NCBI GenBank assembly: GCA_021464525.1
Contig: JADRCO010001226.1
Span: forward strand, 1-21,177
DNA length: 21,177 nt
From: Rhizophagus sp. LPA8_4_AMF
Lineage: Eukaryota; Glomeromycota; Glomeromycetes; Glomerales; Glomeraceae
Direction of reading: 5' to 3'
The notes under the pieces were generated by a model. That model had not been told where the DNA came from, ran no database searches, and saw only the letters and a program-made list of their open reading frames with translations. This document shows positions 11,291 through 21,177 of the stretch, one piece after another; within the stretch, counting starts at the first letter, position 1, and each line of letters starts with the position of its first letter. The position numbers were made by a program, and so were the translations under genes.

Positions 11291-11591
11291 TTTGTGTAAA
11301 ATAAGTTAATCTTTAGATTATAAAGAGGATGAATTTTCTTAATCAATAGATTATCAGAATAAAAAATGACAATCGGTATCACAGATCACATTGTCTGTAT
11401 GTTGTTAATCAAAATTACACAATTAATCAATTTTGGTAAAGTAGAGTTTCTTTAATTGAAGGTTTTCTTTGAAAAGGTTTCAGTTTCCAGACGTTTTTAA
11501 TAAAAACTGTGGATTGTTGAGAAATATCTGTTAAAGTACATTAATAATATTAGTTACAGGAAAAAAAAAGTTTTTTATTATAGATCTTACT
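11291..11591. promoter_or_regulatory. Shared divergent promoter region
   Basis: Only 301 bp separate the start codons of RPA190 (minus) and the nucleoporin-like gene (plus), so both promoters and 5' leaders must lie here. The interval is AT-rich with homopolymer A and T tracts. I see no convincing TATA element or named binding site. Co-expression of the two genes is possible but is inference from position. Confidence 0.6.
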
Positions 11592-14308
11592 ATGGATACA
11601 AGTTTAAACATAAATAATAGAGGACAGCAGTTTGAACTACAATTTCCACCAATTGATCCAAGTACTTATGAGAGTCAAAATGGCTACTCTGACGCTGGCC
11701 CTACTCGAATTCGAAGATCACGGCTGCACACAACTACTCCTTATTCAAGGAACAACAGCAACAATTTTTCTGCACAGGCTGACGTTACATCAAAGGACTG
11801 GCTGCGTGCACTAATAAATAGTTTATTACCAAGTTTTATGAGTAAGTTTCTTGGATTGACTGGTTCTCGAAGGGATGATCGAAGAGTTGAAACATCATCA
11901 CCCAGACTTGATCAGAAAAACGATAATGAAATGGATATAGACCAGCAACATCAAGACAGTATCCAAGGAAGATTAGTGCAAAGCAATAGAATATTCGTGG
12001 ATTCAATTCAATCAACAACTAATACAAATGGCTTATCCTCGAGAAGTCGTCGTAGATCAGAAATGACACAGAACAATGCTATTAAGCGTAAAAGAATCGA
12101 GACTTCTATAGAAGTCGTGGAGGAAAATCTTCGACGACAAGCGCAAATTGAAGATCAAAATCATAAGCCAGATTTGAAAGAACTTTATTATAAAAACATT
12201 GATCCAAATTGGTATAAACCTTTCAAAAACAATCCAGATAATTATCCCAAATTTTCTTCTTCTTCGAGGGTGACATCAGATACGTATGGTCCTGATCAAA
12301 ATTTAAATCTTTCAAAAGAATCGCCCCCCCCTAAAAAATTTAAACCATCTGTCATTCCTACTTCACGTTGGTTTGATTATTATCCACAAAAAGATGAGGA
12401 TATGATTGATAAAAGAAGAACCGAGAATATTGTTGAAAAGAGAAAGGCCGAAGAAAAAACTATTGAAAAAGAAAAGGCATTACATAAAAGTAAAAAGGGT
12501 AAAGAAAAGGCAGCCGATATAAAATTCGAAAATGGAAAAGAGAAATCGGGGACAACATCAACTTCCCCAATCCGTATTAGTCCATTAAAGGATCAAAATT
12601 ATTTTGCTATCAACACTCAAACACCAGTTTTAGGTAAGAAAGAAGGTAATTATCGAATCCAATACTTTCGTTTTTTGTGAAAATCCATTTCTAATTTAAT
12701 AATATTTTTATAGCATCTTCAGTTGAAAATAGGTCACAGATACCATCAACTATTGTAAGTCCTTCAAAAATATCTATTACAACGGATGAGAAAGAAAAGA
12801 GCATTATAACAACCCCAGATACAACTGCACAGAATACAAAATCCCCATCCTCTATGGAATCTGTTGTGTATACTCACGAAATTAAAGATGAAAATAAGTC
12901 AAGTTTAGAACAAACACCTGTGAATGGCACTTTTGCAAATCTTTCGGAAAATAAAAATCAATCAACGAGTATTAGCAATAATGGTAGTTTGTTCTCTTTC
13001 CAGAAGAATCAGTCACCTTTAGTATCCGAACCTAATAATGACGTATTAGTTGATAATTCAACTTCAACTTCATTGATTATTGGTGAAAAAAATGAAGGAC
13101 AAACGCCCGAGCCCTTATCTATTGAACTTAATAAATTTATTGTATCTAGTAAAGTTATTGAGCCTAATAAAGTTATTGAACCTAATAAAGTTATTGATAA
13201 GAAACCTCCACAAGAAAAAATTGAATCAACTTCTCTAGCTACCGATCAAGATAACATTGATGACAACAGTTTACCTAAAGATAATCAGTCTCTATTATCA
13301 TCACCTTCCATCACTAATGGTGCTACACTTAATAATACGTTTTCTCCATCATCACTTTTCAGCAAGTTGAAGGATCAATCACCAGATGAACAGGGAAAAA
13401 GGGAAAGTTCTAAGACGCTTATTTCTCAACCACAAGATAATAATAATACAAATTTTGACGCTCAATTAAAAAAGAGTGATCTGGAAGCTACGACAAAGTT
13501 TTCATTTTTGCCCGTAACAGAAAGTAAACCTGATTCACCATTTGCTTCAGCCATTGCTTCAACGATTGTTTCCACATCTGCATCAACTTCTGGTCCACCT
13601 TTTTCTTTTGGTCCATCCAATTTTAATGGAATTTTTTCAAATGATAGTAATAGTAATATTGAAAAGTCAGAAAAAATGGACAGGTCTTCTAGAACACGCA
13701 GACTTTATAGCTCGTCTATGAATAATCGTAGCAAAAGAAATAAGCGTAATTTTGGAGCTTCCGGAGCTTCTGCAATTAGTTCAGTTACCTCATTTGGTTC
13801 AGGAATTGAGAGCGCATCATCTCAGACGTGGTCTAACGGAGGAATTCAAACACAGCCAACACCAACGCCATCATCACCTATGTTTAATACATCGGTATCA
13901 ACATCTACTTTTAATAGTAATATGTTGTGTACACCTTCATCCACTACAGCTTTTGCATTTGAAACAAATGCAACCACACCTGCTGCTGAGTTCACGAGTT
14001 CTTCAGCAACTACGGTAAATTTCTTTGGTTCCCAAAATTCTACCGCATCTAATGGGTTTGGAATGAGCACAGTAACCACTCCTAACTTCAACAATCCGAC
14101 AATGCAAAATGGTCAGCCGAATAACACCTTTCTTCAACTGGGTCAACAGGGATTTAATTTTAATTTCAATCAAATGGGAAGTAGTGAATTTAATAATTCA
14201 GCAAATGGTAGCGGTAGCGCTTTTGGCTTTACAGATGGAAAATCAGTTCAACTACCTCCTCAATCTAGGAGAATCAAAAAGCCTCGTAGTAGAAAGACGC
14301 CAAATTAA
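11592..14308 (+). CDS. FG-type nuclear basket nucleoporin (Nup1/Nup60/Nup153-like)
   Basis: Two exons, 11592-12633 and 12714-14308, join across an 80-nt GT-AG intron to give 878 residues. The protein is mostly disordered and rich in S, T, N and Q. In order it shows an amphipathic, membrane-binding-type helix around 69-90 (DWLRALINSLLPSFMSKFLG), basic nuclear localisation motifs (KRKR at 165-168 and PPPKKFK near 245), a highly charged lysine/glutamate stretch (about 275-320), a three-fold KVIEPN/KVID repeat, and scattered FG dipeptides in the C-terminal half including FSFG at 644-647. It ends in the basic tail RRIKKPRSRK. An N-terminal amphipathic helix plus FxFG motifs and a basic C-terminal importin-binding tail is the known plan of Nup1, Nup60 and Nup153-type basket proteins. 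FG density is low (about six), so the family call is moderate and no ortholog symbol is given. A canonical AATAAA lies at 14337-14342. Confidence 0.72.
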
Positions 14309-14584
14309 ATTATTTTGGTTTAAGTGATGATAAATCAATAAAACACTAACGAATGGCTTGATTAAAATAATGGTAGTTTTCAGCCATGAGATGATAATAA
14401 TAGACTTAATAGCAAACAAAAAAAAAAAAAATTTCTCAAAATATGTGGATATACATATTTAACTAATATTACAACTTGGACATTATACTTTATTCTGAGA
14501 TCTTTTATTGGGACTTAGATAGTTTAATCTCCGAGTAAATCGGAAATACCGATTTTACCAAAAGTTTATGGCATCAACAAATGT

Positions 14585-14652
14585 GTATGAAAAGTCTTTA
14601 TAAGTACCTATTTTCAAGTAGGTTATTCAGTCAAAATAAAGTCTTTTTATAC
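14585..14652. repeat. Imperfect nested inverted repeat
   Basis: GTATGAAAAGTCTTTATA (14585-14602) matches the reverse complement of 14635-14652 at about 15 of 18 positions. An inner ACCTA/TAGGT pair (14606-14610 with 14619-14623) nests inside it. It would form a 68-nt stem-loop. Function is unknown. Confidence 0.45.
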
Positions 14653-14790
14653 GTATTATTAGCAATTCATGATTATTACTAATTATACTTTAAGTTTTAA
14701 CTGTTATCAGACTTTTAAATCTCAAAAAGACTCCGTTTTTGCAACAATCACACGGGGATTTATAAAATTAATTAGTTAATTAATTTATTT

Positions 14791-14796
<6 letters not shown>

Positions 14797-14827
<31 letters not shown>
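14797..14827. repeat. (TA)n microsatellite, about 15 units
   Basis: An uninterrupted TA dinucleotide run of 31 nt, likely length-variable between strains. It lies in the intergenic stretch downstream of the nucleoporin-like gene. Confidence 0.95.
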
Positions 14828-14829
<2 letters not shown>

Positions 14830-15700
14830 TATATTTATATAAATTTTTAGCTAATAAGCGTAATACTAATAAACATTTAAAAAAAGGCAATAGAATTTTT
14901 AAAAACTATAATTCTCTATATTTTAATTAGACCTATCAAGTTACAGTTAAAAATATAATGAAAGGATTAAAGGTAATTAAAAGAAATAACATAGTTTACT
15001 TCTTTATCTTTTAGCAATTTTATTAAATATTTTACCTATATACCATCAAAAAAATTTTTTTTATCAAATACTTATTAGTATTTTTTAATATTCTAAACTT
15101 TTTATTTTCAAGTCTAATTTTTTCCATATTTTTTAAATAAATAGCAAAGTACTATATGAAATACTTTTAGAAAGTAAATAAAATTCTGATAAAAATAAAG
15201 TTAAAAAGAAGACTATTTATTATACTTCAAAAAAACCTGGAAATTATATAGAAATTATAAAAAAGACGATTTCTGTTCTACGGGGTGTATTTCAAAAAAA
15301 AGTAAATTTTCTATGCAGATCATTTAATGTTGAGCAGAATTAAGTTTAACGAGAAAACAGAAAATTGACATTCAAAATCAAACTTTGACGCTTAAGTAAA
15401 CTTGCAGAGCAGACAAAAATATACTCCCTTTTAAAATTATATTTATTAAGTCACGTGATACGTGTAGAACACCCAGGAAATTTCTATAAAGACGTATAAA
15501 AAAATATATCATTATGAATTATACTCATTTATATAAAAACATTAAAACTTAAGATACAACATATCAGATATAAATACTGTAAAGTGAGATATAAATCATA
15601 TAATTATTATATTAATAGAATTTTAAACATATTTGTAAATTTGGCGCTTCCATTCTTCCAAAAATAAGCAATTCTCAAAAAATAAATAATGGCCAGGATA

Positions 15701-15845
15701 CAGTCAAACCTTTATATAACGATATGTCGGGACTCATAAAAAATTTAAAAAATATCGTTATATCAAATCCTCATTTATCGGTATATCAAGTTTTAATAGT
15801 GTATCGGTATATCGAATATCGGTATATCGAGGGACTGTTATACTG
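15701..15845. mobile_element. Pogo/Tc1-mariner-type MITE candidate, 145 bp
   Basis: The left tip reads CAGTCAAACCTTTATATAAC and is preceded by TA (15699-15700). The right tip ends in ACTG followed by TA (15846-15847), so a TA duplication flanks the element. The right end read inward begins CAGTATAACAGTCCCTCGAT. The two ends align best over TTTATATAACGATAT against TCGATATACCGATAT (12/15). ATCGGTATATC occurs three times inside, near 15777, 15803 and 15818. The CAGT...AACC...ATATAACGA pattern is one I associate with pogo/Tigger-type elements. It carries no transposase and is clearly non-autonomous. Confidence 0.55.
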
Positions 15846-15847
15846 TA

Positions 15848-16173
15848 ATCGCTTATTTTCGTGAACCGGAGTTTCAAGAGTCCCTGTATTAATATGTAAC
15901 GGCAGCAAGGACAGCAAATTCCGCAAATTATGACGCACATGCTGATCATTTGCTGATTATTTCCAACTGTAATATACTGCGCCTTCTCGCTGACTAGGTA
16001 TAACTTTCTAAAATTGTTTATTTCGACTACAAAACTAGATCGTTAATTTTTTGATCACTGGTCAAAAAAAAAAAATCCTCTTAAAAGTATATACTTAATT
16101 TTATAGTGTATACTCCGGTGAAGTTATTTAAAGATTGATCGCATGAACAGTAAACCTTTTTTTTATTCTTACC
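15848..16173. promoter_or_regulatory. Upstream region of the CTL/Pns1-like gene
   Basis: About 325 bp between the MITE candidate and the start codon at 16174. The sequence is less AT-biased than the spacer to its left, with A12 and T8 tracts near the gene. The start context is TTACCATG. No specific transcription factor site could be recognised. Confidence 0.35.
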
Positions 16174-18439
16174 ATGTTTTCTCAGCATAGAAGAAACTTT
16201 CAAAGCCGAGATTCTATCTTTTCAGAAGGTTCTGAAGAACCAAGCGCGTCATTATTCTATTCTGTACCAACATTACCAACAGAAGCGGAAATCCATGAGT
16301 CTATAGCACTTCAACCTTCTCGCTATGAAGTTGAAGAAGAACAAGAGAACGAGCCCGATACAGCGTTTTTATCCGAACACTCCCCTATAGGTTATTCCAA
16401 TAAGCAGGTAAAGATATAATGTCAATTGAAGTATTTGAATCCTTAATAACACATTGTTTCAATTTGCAGACTGCGGCAGAGATTTATTTGGACGTTCCTC
16501 CTACTTCCACGGTTAAAGTTTCTGATAATACTCTTTCAGAAGGACTTCTTCCTACAATAACAGTAAGTTTTTTTGTTTTTATCCTGTTTTTATTGCTATT
16601 TAACTTAATGCTTAATGTTTTTTTAGATACCGTTAATTCAACTATCAGGTGCTACACATCGAAAATATAAAGACCCAGCATTTGCGGTTCTTTTTTGTAT
16701 GGGATTAATAATAATGGCAATTGTTGGCATAGTTCTATTATTTATAACTAATGTAAGTAATATCCCTATGTTTTAATAAGTTTATAATTATAAATTTGAT
16801 CATTTCTCCTAACAAATTTGTAATAAATAGTCACACGAATTAGAGGATTATTCACGTAAATCCGTATTTTTTGTCATTAAAAACAGCATTGGACCACTTT
16901 TATTTGCTATCATTTTCTCTATAAGTATGGGTGCCATTTGGATATTATTATTACGTTCATTTGTCAAGCTCATAATTTGGGGAACTTTGACAGCTGTTCC
17001 ATTCATTTGTTTCGCAATTTTTATTTGGATTAGGGTAGAAGCATTTTCAGGAGCGCTTCGAGAATCAGGGAAACCTGATCCACAAGACGATGCACTTGCA
17101 ATGCTATCATTTATTCCATTGATTATATCCATAGTATATTCAATAATCCTTTTTTCACGTCGAAAAAAAATCGAAAAAACAATCTCACTTATCCAGTTAG
17201 CATGTGATATATTTAAAGATAATCCGCAAATGCTTTGGGTTTCACTCAAGATTCTGGCGGTTTATGTATCATTTACTTTAATATGGTTATATTTATTTAG
17301 TCATATATTTTTAGTTGTATATAAAATGAAAACAGGTTATTATTTTATAAGTTAATTGCGGAGTTTCTTCTTCTTATATTATTAACCATATTTTTCGCAT
17401 GTAGAATACAAATTAGAGCCAAATACATATCTACTTGTACTATACTTCATTTTTATGTATTTATGGACTTCTGCTGTCTTGAGTAATATTCAAAGAGTAG
17501 CTATTTCCGGAATTGTATCAAATTGGTATTTCTATAGGTTTGTAAATATTTCATCCCATCTATCTTAAATTCAATATAACGATATTTTAATTAACTCGTA
17601 TTTGTTTCATCTTAGGAATGAACTAGATCGAAATGCTTCTAAGAAAGTAGCAGATTTGGCTCTTTCGAGGGCAATTACAGTCTCATTTGGAACAGTGTGT
17701 CTTGATGGACTTATTCTTTTGTTCATTCAACTTGTTCAATATATTACTGGGTTTTTGAAAAAGGTAAGTATTAAACTTAAATATAACGTAAACTATATCA
17801 TTTCTGGAAAGTATTTATTAACCATTTATGTTTTAATGTTTTAAATTACAGATATTCTTTCTTAATTGTTTATCAAGTTTTCTGACATGCATTGATGGCA
17901 TAATAGATAAATTGAACAATTATATTTTAATTTACGTAGGCATTTCTGGCAATAATTTCTGTACTTCAGCATATAAAACAACTAAATTATTTCGTAGGAA
18001 TCTTGTCTTTGGACTTGTTAACGGTAAGCCTTAAGAAATTTTTTTCCTTTATTCTAACAGATTTCATTATTAAATGATAACCTAAACTTTTTTTTCAGAT
18101 TTCATGGACAAGTCGATTCTATATATTGGATCTGTAATTATTGCCCTCTTGTGCGGATTTGCTACTTTTATATATGCTACACATCTACTTGAATCATCAT
18201 ATGGATATGTTGTTGGAATTATTGCTGCGATCATTCCTTATTATATTTCGCAGTTTTATACTTACATCATGATGGACACGTGAGTTAGTTAGATTTATTT
18301 TGAATGTATATCTTATTTATTATTAACAATTTTAATATCCACCATATTTTACAGGGTTGATACAACATTTATATGTTACACGATCGATCTTGATTTAAAT
18401 ACAAATCATTGTAATAAAGCACATGAAGCATTTCATTAA
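16174..18439 (+). CDS. Choline transporter-like (CTL/SLC44, Pns1-type) membrane protein
   Basis: Nine exons (16174-16407, 16470-16562, 16627-16752, 16831-17335, 17405-17537, 17616-17763, 17852-18023, 18099-18279 and 18355-18439) join in frame to 558 residues, close to yeast Pns1 (539 as I recall). A soluble, acidic N-terminus of about 120 residues precedes KYKDPAFAVLF, the family's entry motif, and the first membrane segment (about 127-150). Roughly nine or ten further hydrophobic segments follow. Family signatures seen include SNIQRVAISGIVSNWYF, ALSRAITVSFGTVCLDGLI, YVGISGNNFCTSA and the C-terminal VDTTFICYTIDLD. Animal CTL1/SLC44A1 carries choline and ethanolamine. The substrate of fungal Pns1 proteins is not established, so I claim only the family. 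An AATAAA overlaps the stop codon (18438-18443). The gene converges on PHF5A. Confidence 0.92.
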
Positions 18440-18972
18440 TAAAAATAGATCAAGATATATTGTTTAGTTTTTAATTGCGCATTTTGTAGCACAATTTAAG
18501 GAAATGTTTTTATAGGTATATTACGTGTCATAAATTGAAGAAAAAATTGAAAAAACTTAAATTTATAAATTTAACAGAATTTGGATAAATTCTGATGATG
18601 ATTCTAAAAATGATTGCCAATTTCCATTATTATTTTTGCAGCAACTAGACATTGGAAACGATATTCAATTATGAATTTATCTCTCGTATACCAAATGAAA
18701 TGTATCAGGATATTTTTAATCTTCAATATTTCGTGATATGCGAATCTCGAAAAATCTACTTATATATCCGCAATTCTATTACATAAATTATATAAAATTA
18801 TATGTTATATGTTGTCTTATGCCAACAAATAGAAAGCTTCTCTTTTAATTGTAAATTAATACCTTTTTAAATAGGATAAAATTTTGGATAATTTTTACAA
18901 TTATCATGTTCAAAGATTGAAACAAGCCTCGCCACAAAATCATATTTCCCACCACCCTTCAAACAGTAAATG
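18440..18972. other. Convergent intergenic region between CTL-like and PHF5A genes
   Basis: Both neighbouring genes end here, so it holds two 3' UTRs and terminators. An open frame of 45 codons at 18649-18786 on plus (reading ISRIPNEMYQDIFNL in part) vaguely recalls an F-box start but is too short to call. No repeat or RNA gene was seen. Confidence 0.55.
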
Positions 18973-19583
18973 TCATCTTTTCTTAAACCCATATTTTTTT
19001 CGTTCATAAAATAGATCTGTTTTCGAAGATCCCAAATTAACGATCTTTGGACATCCATCTCTCTATAAATCAAAAAAAAAAGAAATTTAATATTTTACAG
19101 AGAAATGATTAAGAAATAAAATAAAGTCTCACATCTTTTTCTTGTAAAACGCATTCTTTACAATAATACGCATCTGAAACGCCTGGAGCACCACAAATCA
19201 CACAACGACCTTGATATGATCCATAATTACATTCGTCACAAATTCTATAGAAATTACATTGAAGGTTGTAAAATTAGAATATGGTTTTCTTTTAAAAAAA
19301 ACAATATACTTACCGAACGAGAGTGTCCGGCCGCACATAACTAATGATAATTTTTTAAAAAAGTTAATATGAAAGTTTTTTAAGCAATTACTAAACTAAA
19401 TGAACTTTCACTTACGAGTCGCAAATAACACATTTGCCATCACATTTCTCGCATAAACGACCGATTGCTGCAATAACAACAAATACTTTAAGGAACCTAA
19501 TCGTTACATTAATTTCATTCTTATTTCTTACCAATCCCTGGTTGTTTACGACACATAATCAAATCTGGGTGATGTTTTGCCAT
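18973..19583 (-). CDS. PHF5A: PHF5A / Rds3 / Ini1, SF3b subunit of the U2 snRNP
   Basis: Small zinc-finger protein of the SF3b complex, which holds the intron branch-point adenosine in the spliceosome. Five exons (19583-19532, 19467-19416, 19340-19314, 19244-19133 and 19062-18973) give 110 residues, the same length as the human protein and nearly identical to it. It starts [20 protein letters not shown], contains the series of CxxC pairs (CEKC, CVIC, CDEC, CVIC, CKEC) that form the zinc knuckles, and ends [16 protein letters not shown]. The third exon is only 27 nt and encodes YVRPDTLV plus shared codons at both edges. All splice sites are GT-AG. Differences from human include M for F at position 10 and D for C after YVRP; the latter cysteine also varies in other fungi, as far as I recall. 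Confidence 0.98.
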
Positions 19584-20646
19584 TTTTAATCAAATGTCTA
19601 ATAAATAATAAATTTGAGAAATTATTTATCAACTACAAGGAATCAAGGATGACAAATTATCCCGCTGATCAGTCATGTGATATGATTATTATTATTTTTA
19701 CCCGGAAATTTGATTGGTCAACATAATAATAGATCGGGTTTTTGATCGCAAAATTCGGTTCGGAACTACTGCGCCACAAATGAGCAAGGACCGCGGTCTG
19801 GTCCTACAAAGACTGGGACCGGCTTAGACCAGACCGCAGTGTTGGACTATGACCTAAAATGACCGGTATAACGATATTGAGTATGATATGACCTCCGTTG
19901 TATGTATGGTATGGTTATTTTTATCTATACAGTATAGTAAATTAATCTATACCGTAGATATGAATATTTCTTAATACTATACTATACTCATAATGCAAAT
20001 TAATGCCGATTTTAGACCACTATAAAAAAGGGCGAAATCTTGGTTAAAAAAAAAATTATATAATATATGTACCCAATGAAAAAATTCACTATTCGCATTT
20101 ATTTTATTAGCATTAACTTATTATTATGTTTATTTTTTTAAATCTTTTTTTTTAAAAAATTACTTATTATTAAATGAATAAATAATAAATAAATAATTTT
20201 TCTTATATTTTTATGGTGCTAAGGGAATTTGAAATATGTGTTATTTTTCTGCAAAAATAAAAAAGTGTATAATCAAATGTAAAAATGAACGTCATGAAAC
20301 AAATGCTAAATTCACTTCTATTGTTCATTTCTTCTGTTAAGAGTTAGTGAAACTTTAAATTTTAAACCGTTTGAATCCAAATTGTGTTTTTCGTGAGGTA
20401 AACAAACTTAGAATTTTTTTTTAACGTTAATCATTTATAGGAAAAAAATTCCTTAAATAAAAATAAGACCGATGATCAATGAGAACAATGAGAAAAACTA
20501 TAATGAATTATAACTTGTAGTTTTACCTATATTTGGTTAGTAATCATTTATTTGTATTGGTCGGTAATTACAATTATTTTATTACCGTAAAATGAAAATA
20601 ATTATCTCAAAACCATCAGCATACATTAGAAAGGATATATCACAAT
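19584..20646. other. Intergenic region upstream of PHF5A
   Basis: About 1.06 kb holds the PHF5A promoter and, at its right end, the 3' flank of the next minus-strand gene. It contains the GC-rich hairpin at 19793-19837 and a weak AGTATAGTA/TACTATACT inverted pair (19931-19939 with 19975-19983). The rest is AT-rich. No credible coding frame. Confidence 0.55.
19793..19837. repeat. GC-rich 11-bp perfect hairpin
   Basis: GCGGTCTGGTC (19793-19803) pairs exactly with GACCAGACCGC (19827-19837) across a 23-nt loop. A second possible pairing, GGTCC with GGGACC, lies within. The GC-rich patch stands out in AT-rich DNA about 210 bp upstream of the PHF5A start codon. The layout resembles a small foldback repeat unit; a protein-binding or promoter role is also possible. 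Confidence 0.6.
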
Positions 20647-21177
20647 TCATGATCTACTTTTTTCCAGATCCAATTTCATTCTTTCATTAGCCAATTCAAT
20701 AGCTTCTACTTCAGCTTTTGCTTTTCTTAGAGCTATTCCACGTTCCTTCAAATCCATTTTTCTTTCTTCTATTTCAAATTCTAAATGTTCGTGCCTTCTC
20801 TTAACTTCATTGGCCGATAATAAATTGTTTTTTTTTTCCTTCTTTCTCGTTTGAGGATTCACATTTTCATCACTATCATCATCACTAATTACTATCGATT
20901 TGATTTTAGATGATTTAGTGGTAGATCGTACCCTTTTTGATGGAACTTCAAGGTCTTCATTACTATTCTGATTACGCTTTCCTAAAATTTAAAATTTAAA
21001 TAAATCATATAAAAAAATTTAACTTATTGATATAAATTTTAAAGTGAAGTTTTATTTATACCTTTTCGATTTGTTGCATATGCTTGTCTTTTAATTTGAC
21101 CTTTATCCCGTCTTGTATAAGGAACAGATGAGTGATCTTGAACTTCAATTATTTGTAGATTACGTTCATCTAATTTT
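20647..21177 (-). CDS. Unrecognised protein with basic middle and coiled-coil tail (3' part only)
   Basis: Two exons of the gene's 3' end are visible: 21177-21062 (continuing beyond the window) and 20981-20647, joined over an 80-nt GT-AG intron and ending in TGA. About 150 residues can be read. An arginine/lysine-rich part (YTRRDKGQIKRQAYATNRKG, then PSKRVRSTTKSSK) is followed by an acidic serine patch (VISDDDSDEN) and a final charged helix of about 60 residues. That helix (HEHLEFEIEERKMDLKERGI onward to LDLEKSRS) has heptad-like spacing typical of a coiled coil. The layout would suit a nuclear, DNA-associated protein with an oligomerising tail, but no domain is recognised and the N-terminal part is missing. 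No function is assigned. Confidence 0.8.

Larger units (their letters stand above)
14309..15700. other. Gene-free intergenic stretch
   Basis: About 1.4 kb follow the nucleoporin-like gene. It holds that gene's AATAAA (14337-14342), a small AAATCGG/CCGATTT hairpin near 14534-14555, the imperfect inverted repeat at 14585-14652 and a TA microsatellite. The remainder is AT-rich with homopolymer tracts and no credible coding frame. Confidence 0.6.

Noticed and set aside
13752-14094. Alternative frames on both strands within the nucleoporin-like gene
   Set aside because: Low-complexity coding sequence leaves other frames open; splice-consistent frame and FG motifs support only the annotated one.
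15758-15949. Minus-strand 63-codon frame with YTDIRYTD repeats
   Set aside because: Produced by the ATCGGTATATC repeats of the MITE candidate.
16848-17249. Minus-strand frame of 133 codons
   Set aside because: Antisense shadow of exon 4 of the CTL-like gene, which has clear family motifs on plus.
18649-18786. 45-codon plus-strand frame containing ISRIPNEMYQDIFNL
   Set aside because: Faintly F-box-like but short, without a start codon at its beginning and without neighbouring exons; chance is likely.

Overview
The window is nuclear DNA of an intron-rich, AT-rich fungus. The coding genes have short introns (about 62-108 nt), GT-AG boundaries and fungal-type proteins. The heptamer satellite near the left end reads GFGIWDL-like in one frame, a repeat I remember from Rhizophagus and other arbuscular mycorrhizal (Glomeromycotina) assemblies. 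That lineage is my best guess, from memory and not from a search. No rRNA, tRNA or CRISPR array was seen.

Left part, 1-4925: no gene. It holds an inverted-repeat element around a CCCAAAT heptamer array (317-527), itself inside a wider set of nested inverted repeats (296-711), and a 3.2-kb candidate DNA transposon (1040-4257). That transposon has related ends (CATCAG...TAGTGCGAAAA), a possible 7-bp target duplication (TAAATAC) and repeat-built subterminal zones, but no transposase.

Middle, 4926-14308: two divergent genes share a 301-bp upstream region. On the minus strand lies the largest subunit of RNA polymerase I (RPA190/POLR1A). I resolve it into 18 exons that join in frame to 1671 codons; intron 6 appears to use a GC-AG boundary. 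On the plus strand lies an 878-residue, low-complexity protein with an N-terminal amphipathic segment, nuclear localisation motifs, sparse FG motifs and a basic C-terminus. It is best read as a nuclear-basket nucleoporin of the Nup1/Nup60/Nup153 type.

Right part, 14309-21177: a 1.9-kb gene-free stretch carries a TA microsatellite and a 145-bp pogo-like MITE candidate. It is followed by a 9-exon choline-transporter-like (CTL/SLC44, Pns1) membrane protein on plus and, convergent with it, a 5-exon PHF5A/Rds3 gene on minus (110 aa, nearly identical to the human protein, with a 27-nt micro-exon). A GC-rich hairpin lies upstream of PHF5A. The window ends inside the 3' part of an unrecognised minus-strand gene with a basic middle and a coiled-coil tail.

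Three genes serve nuclear housekeeping: rRNA synthesis, nuclear pore and U2 snRNP. The rest is membrane transport and repeat-rich DNA. I found no new multi-gene system. The least explained structures are the 3.2-kb element and the heptamer-bearing inverted-repeat element.
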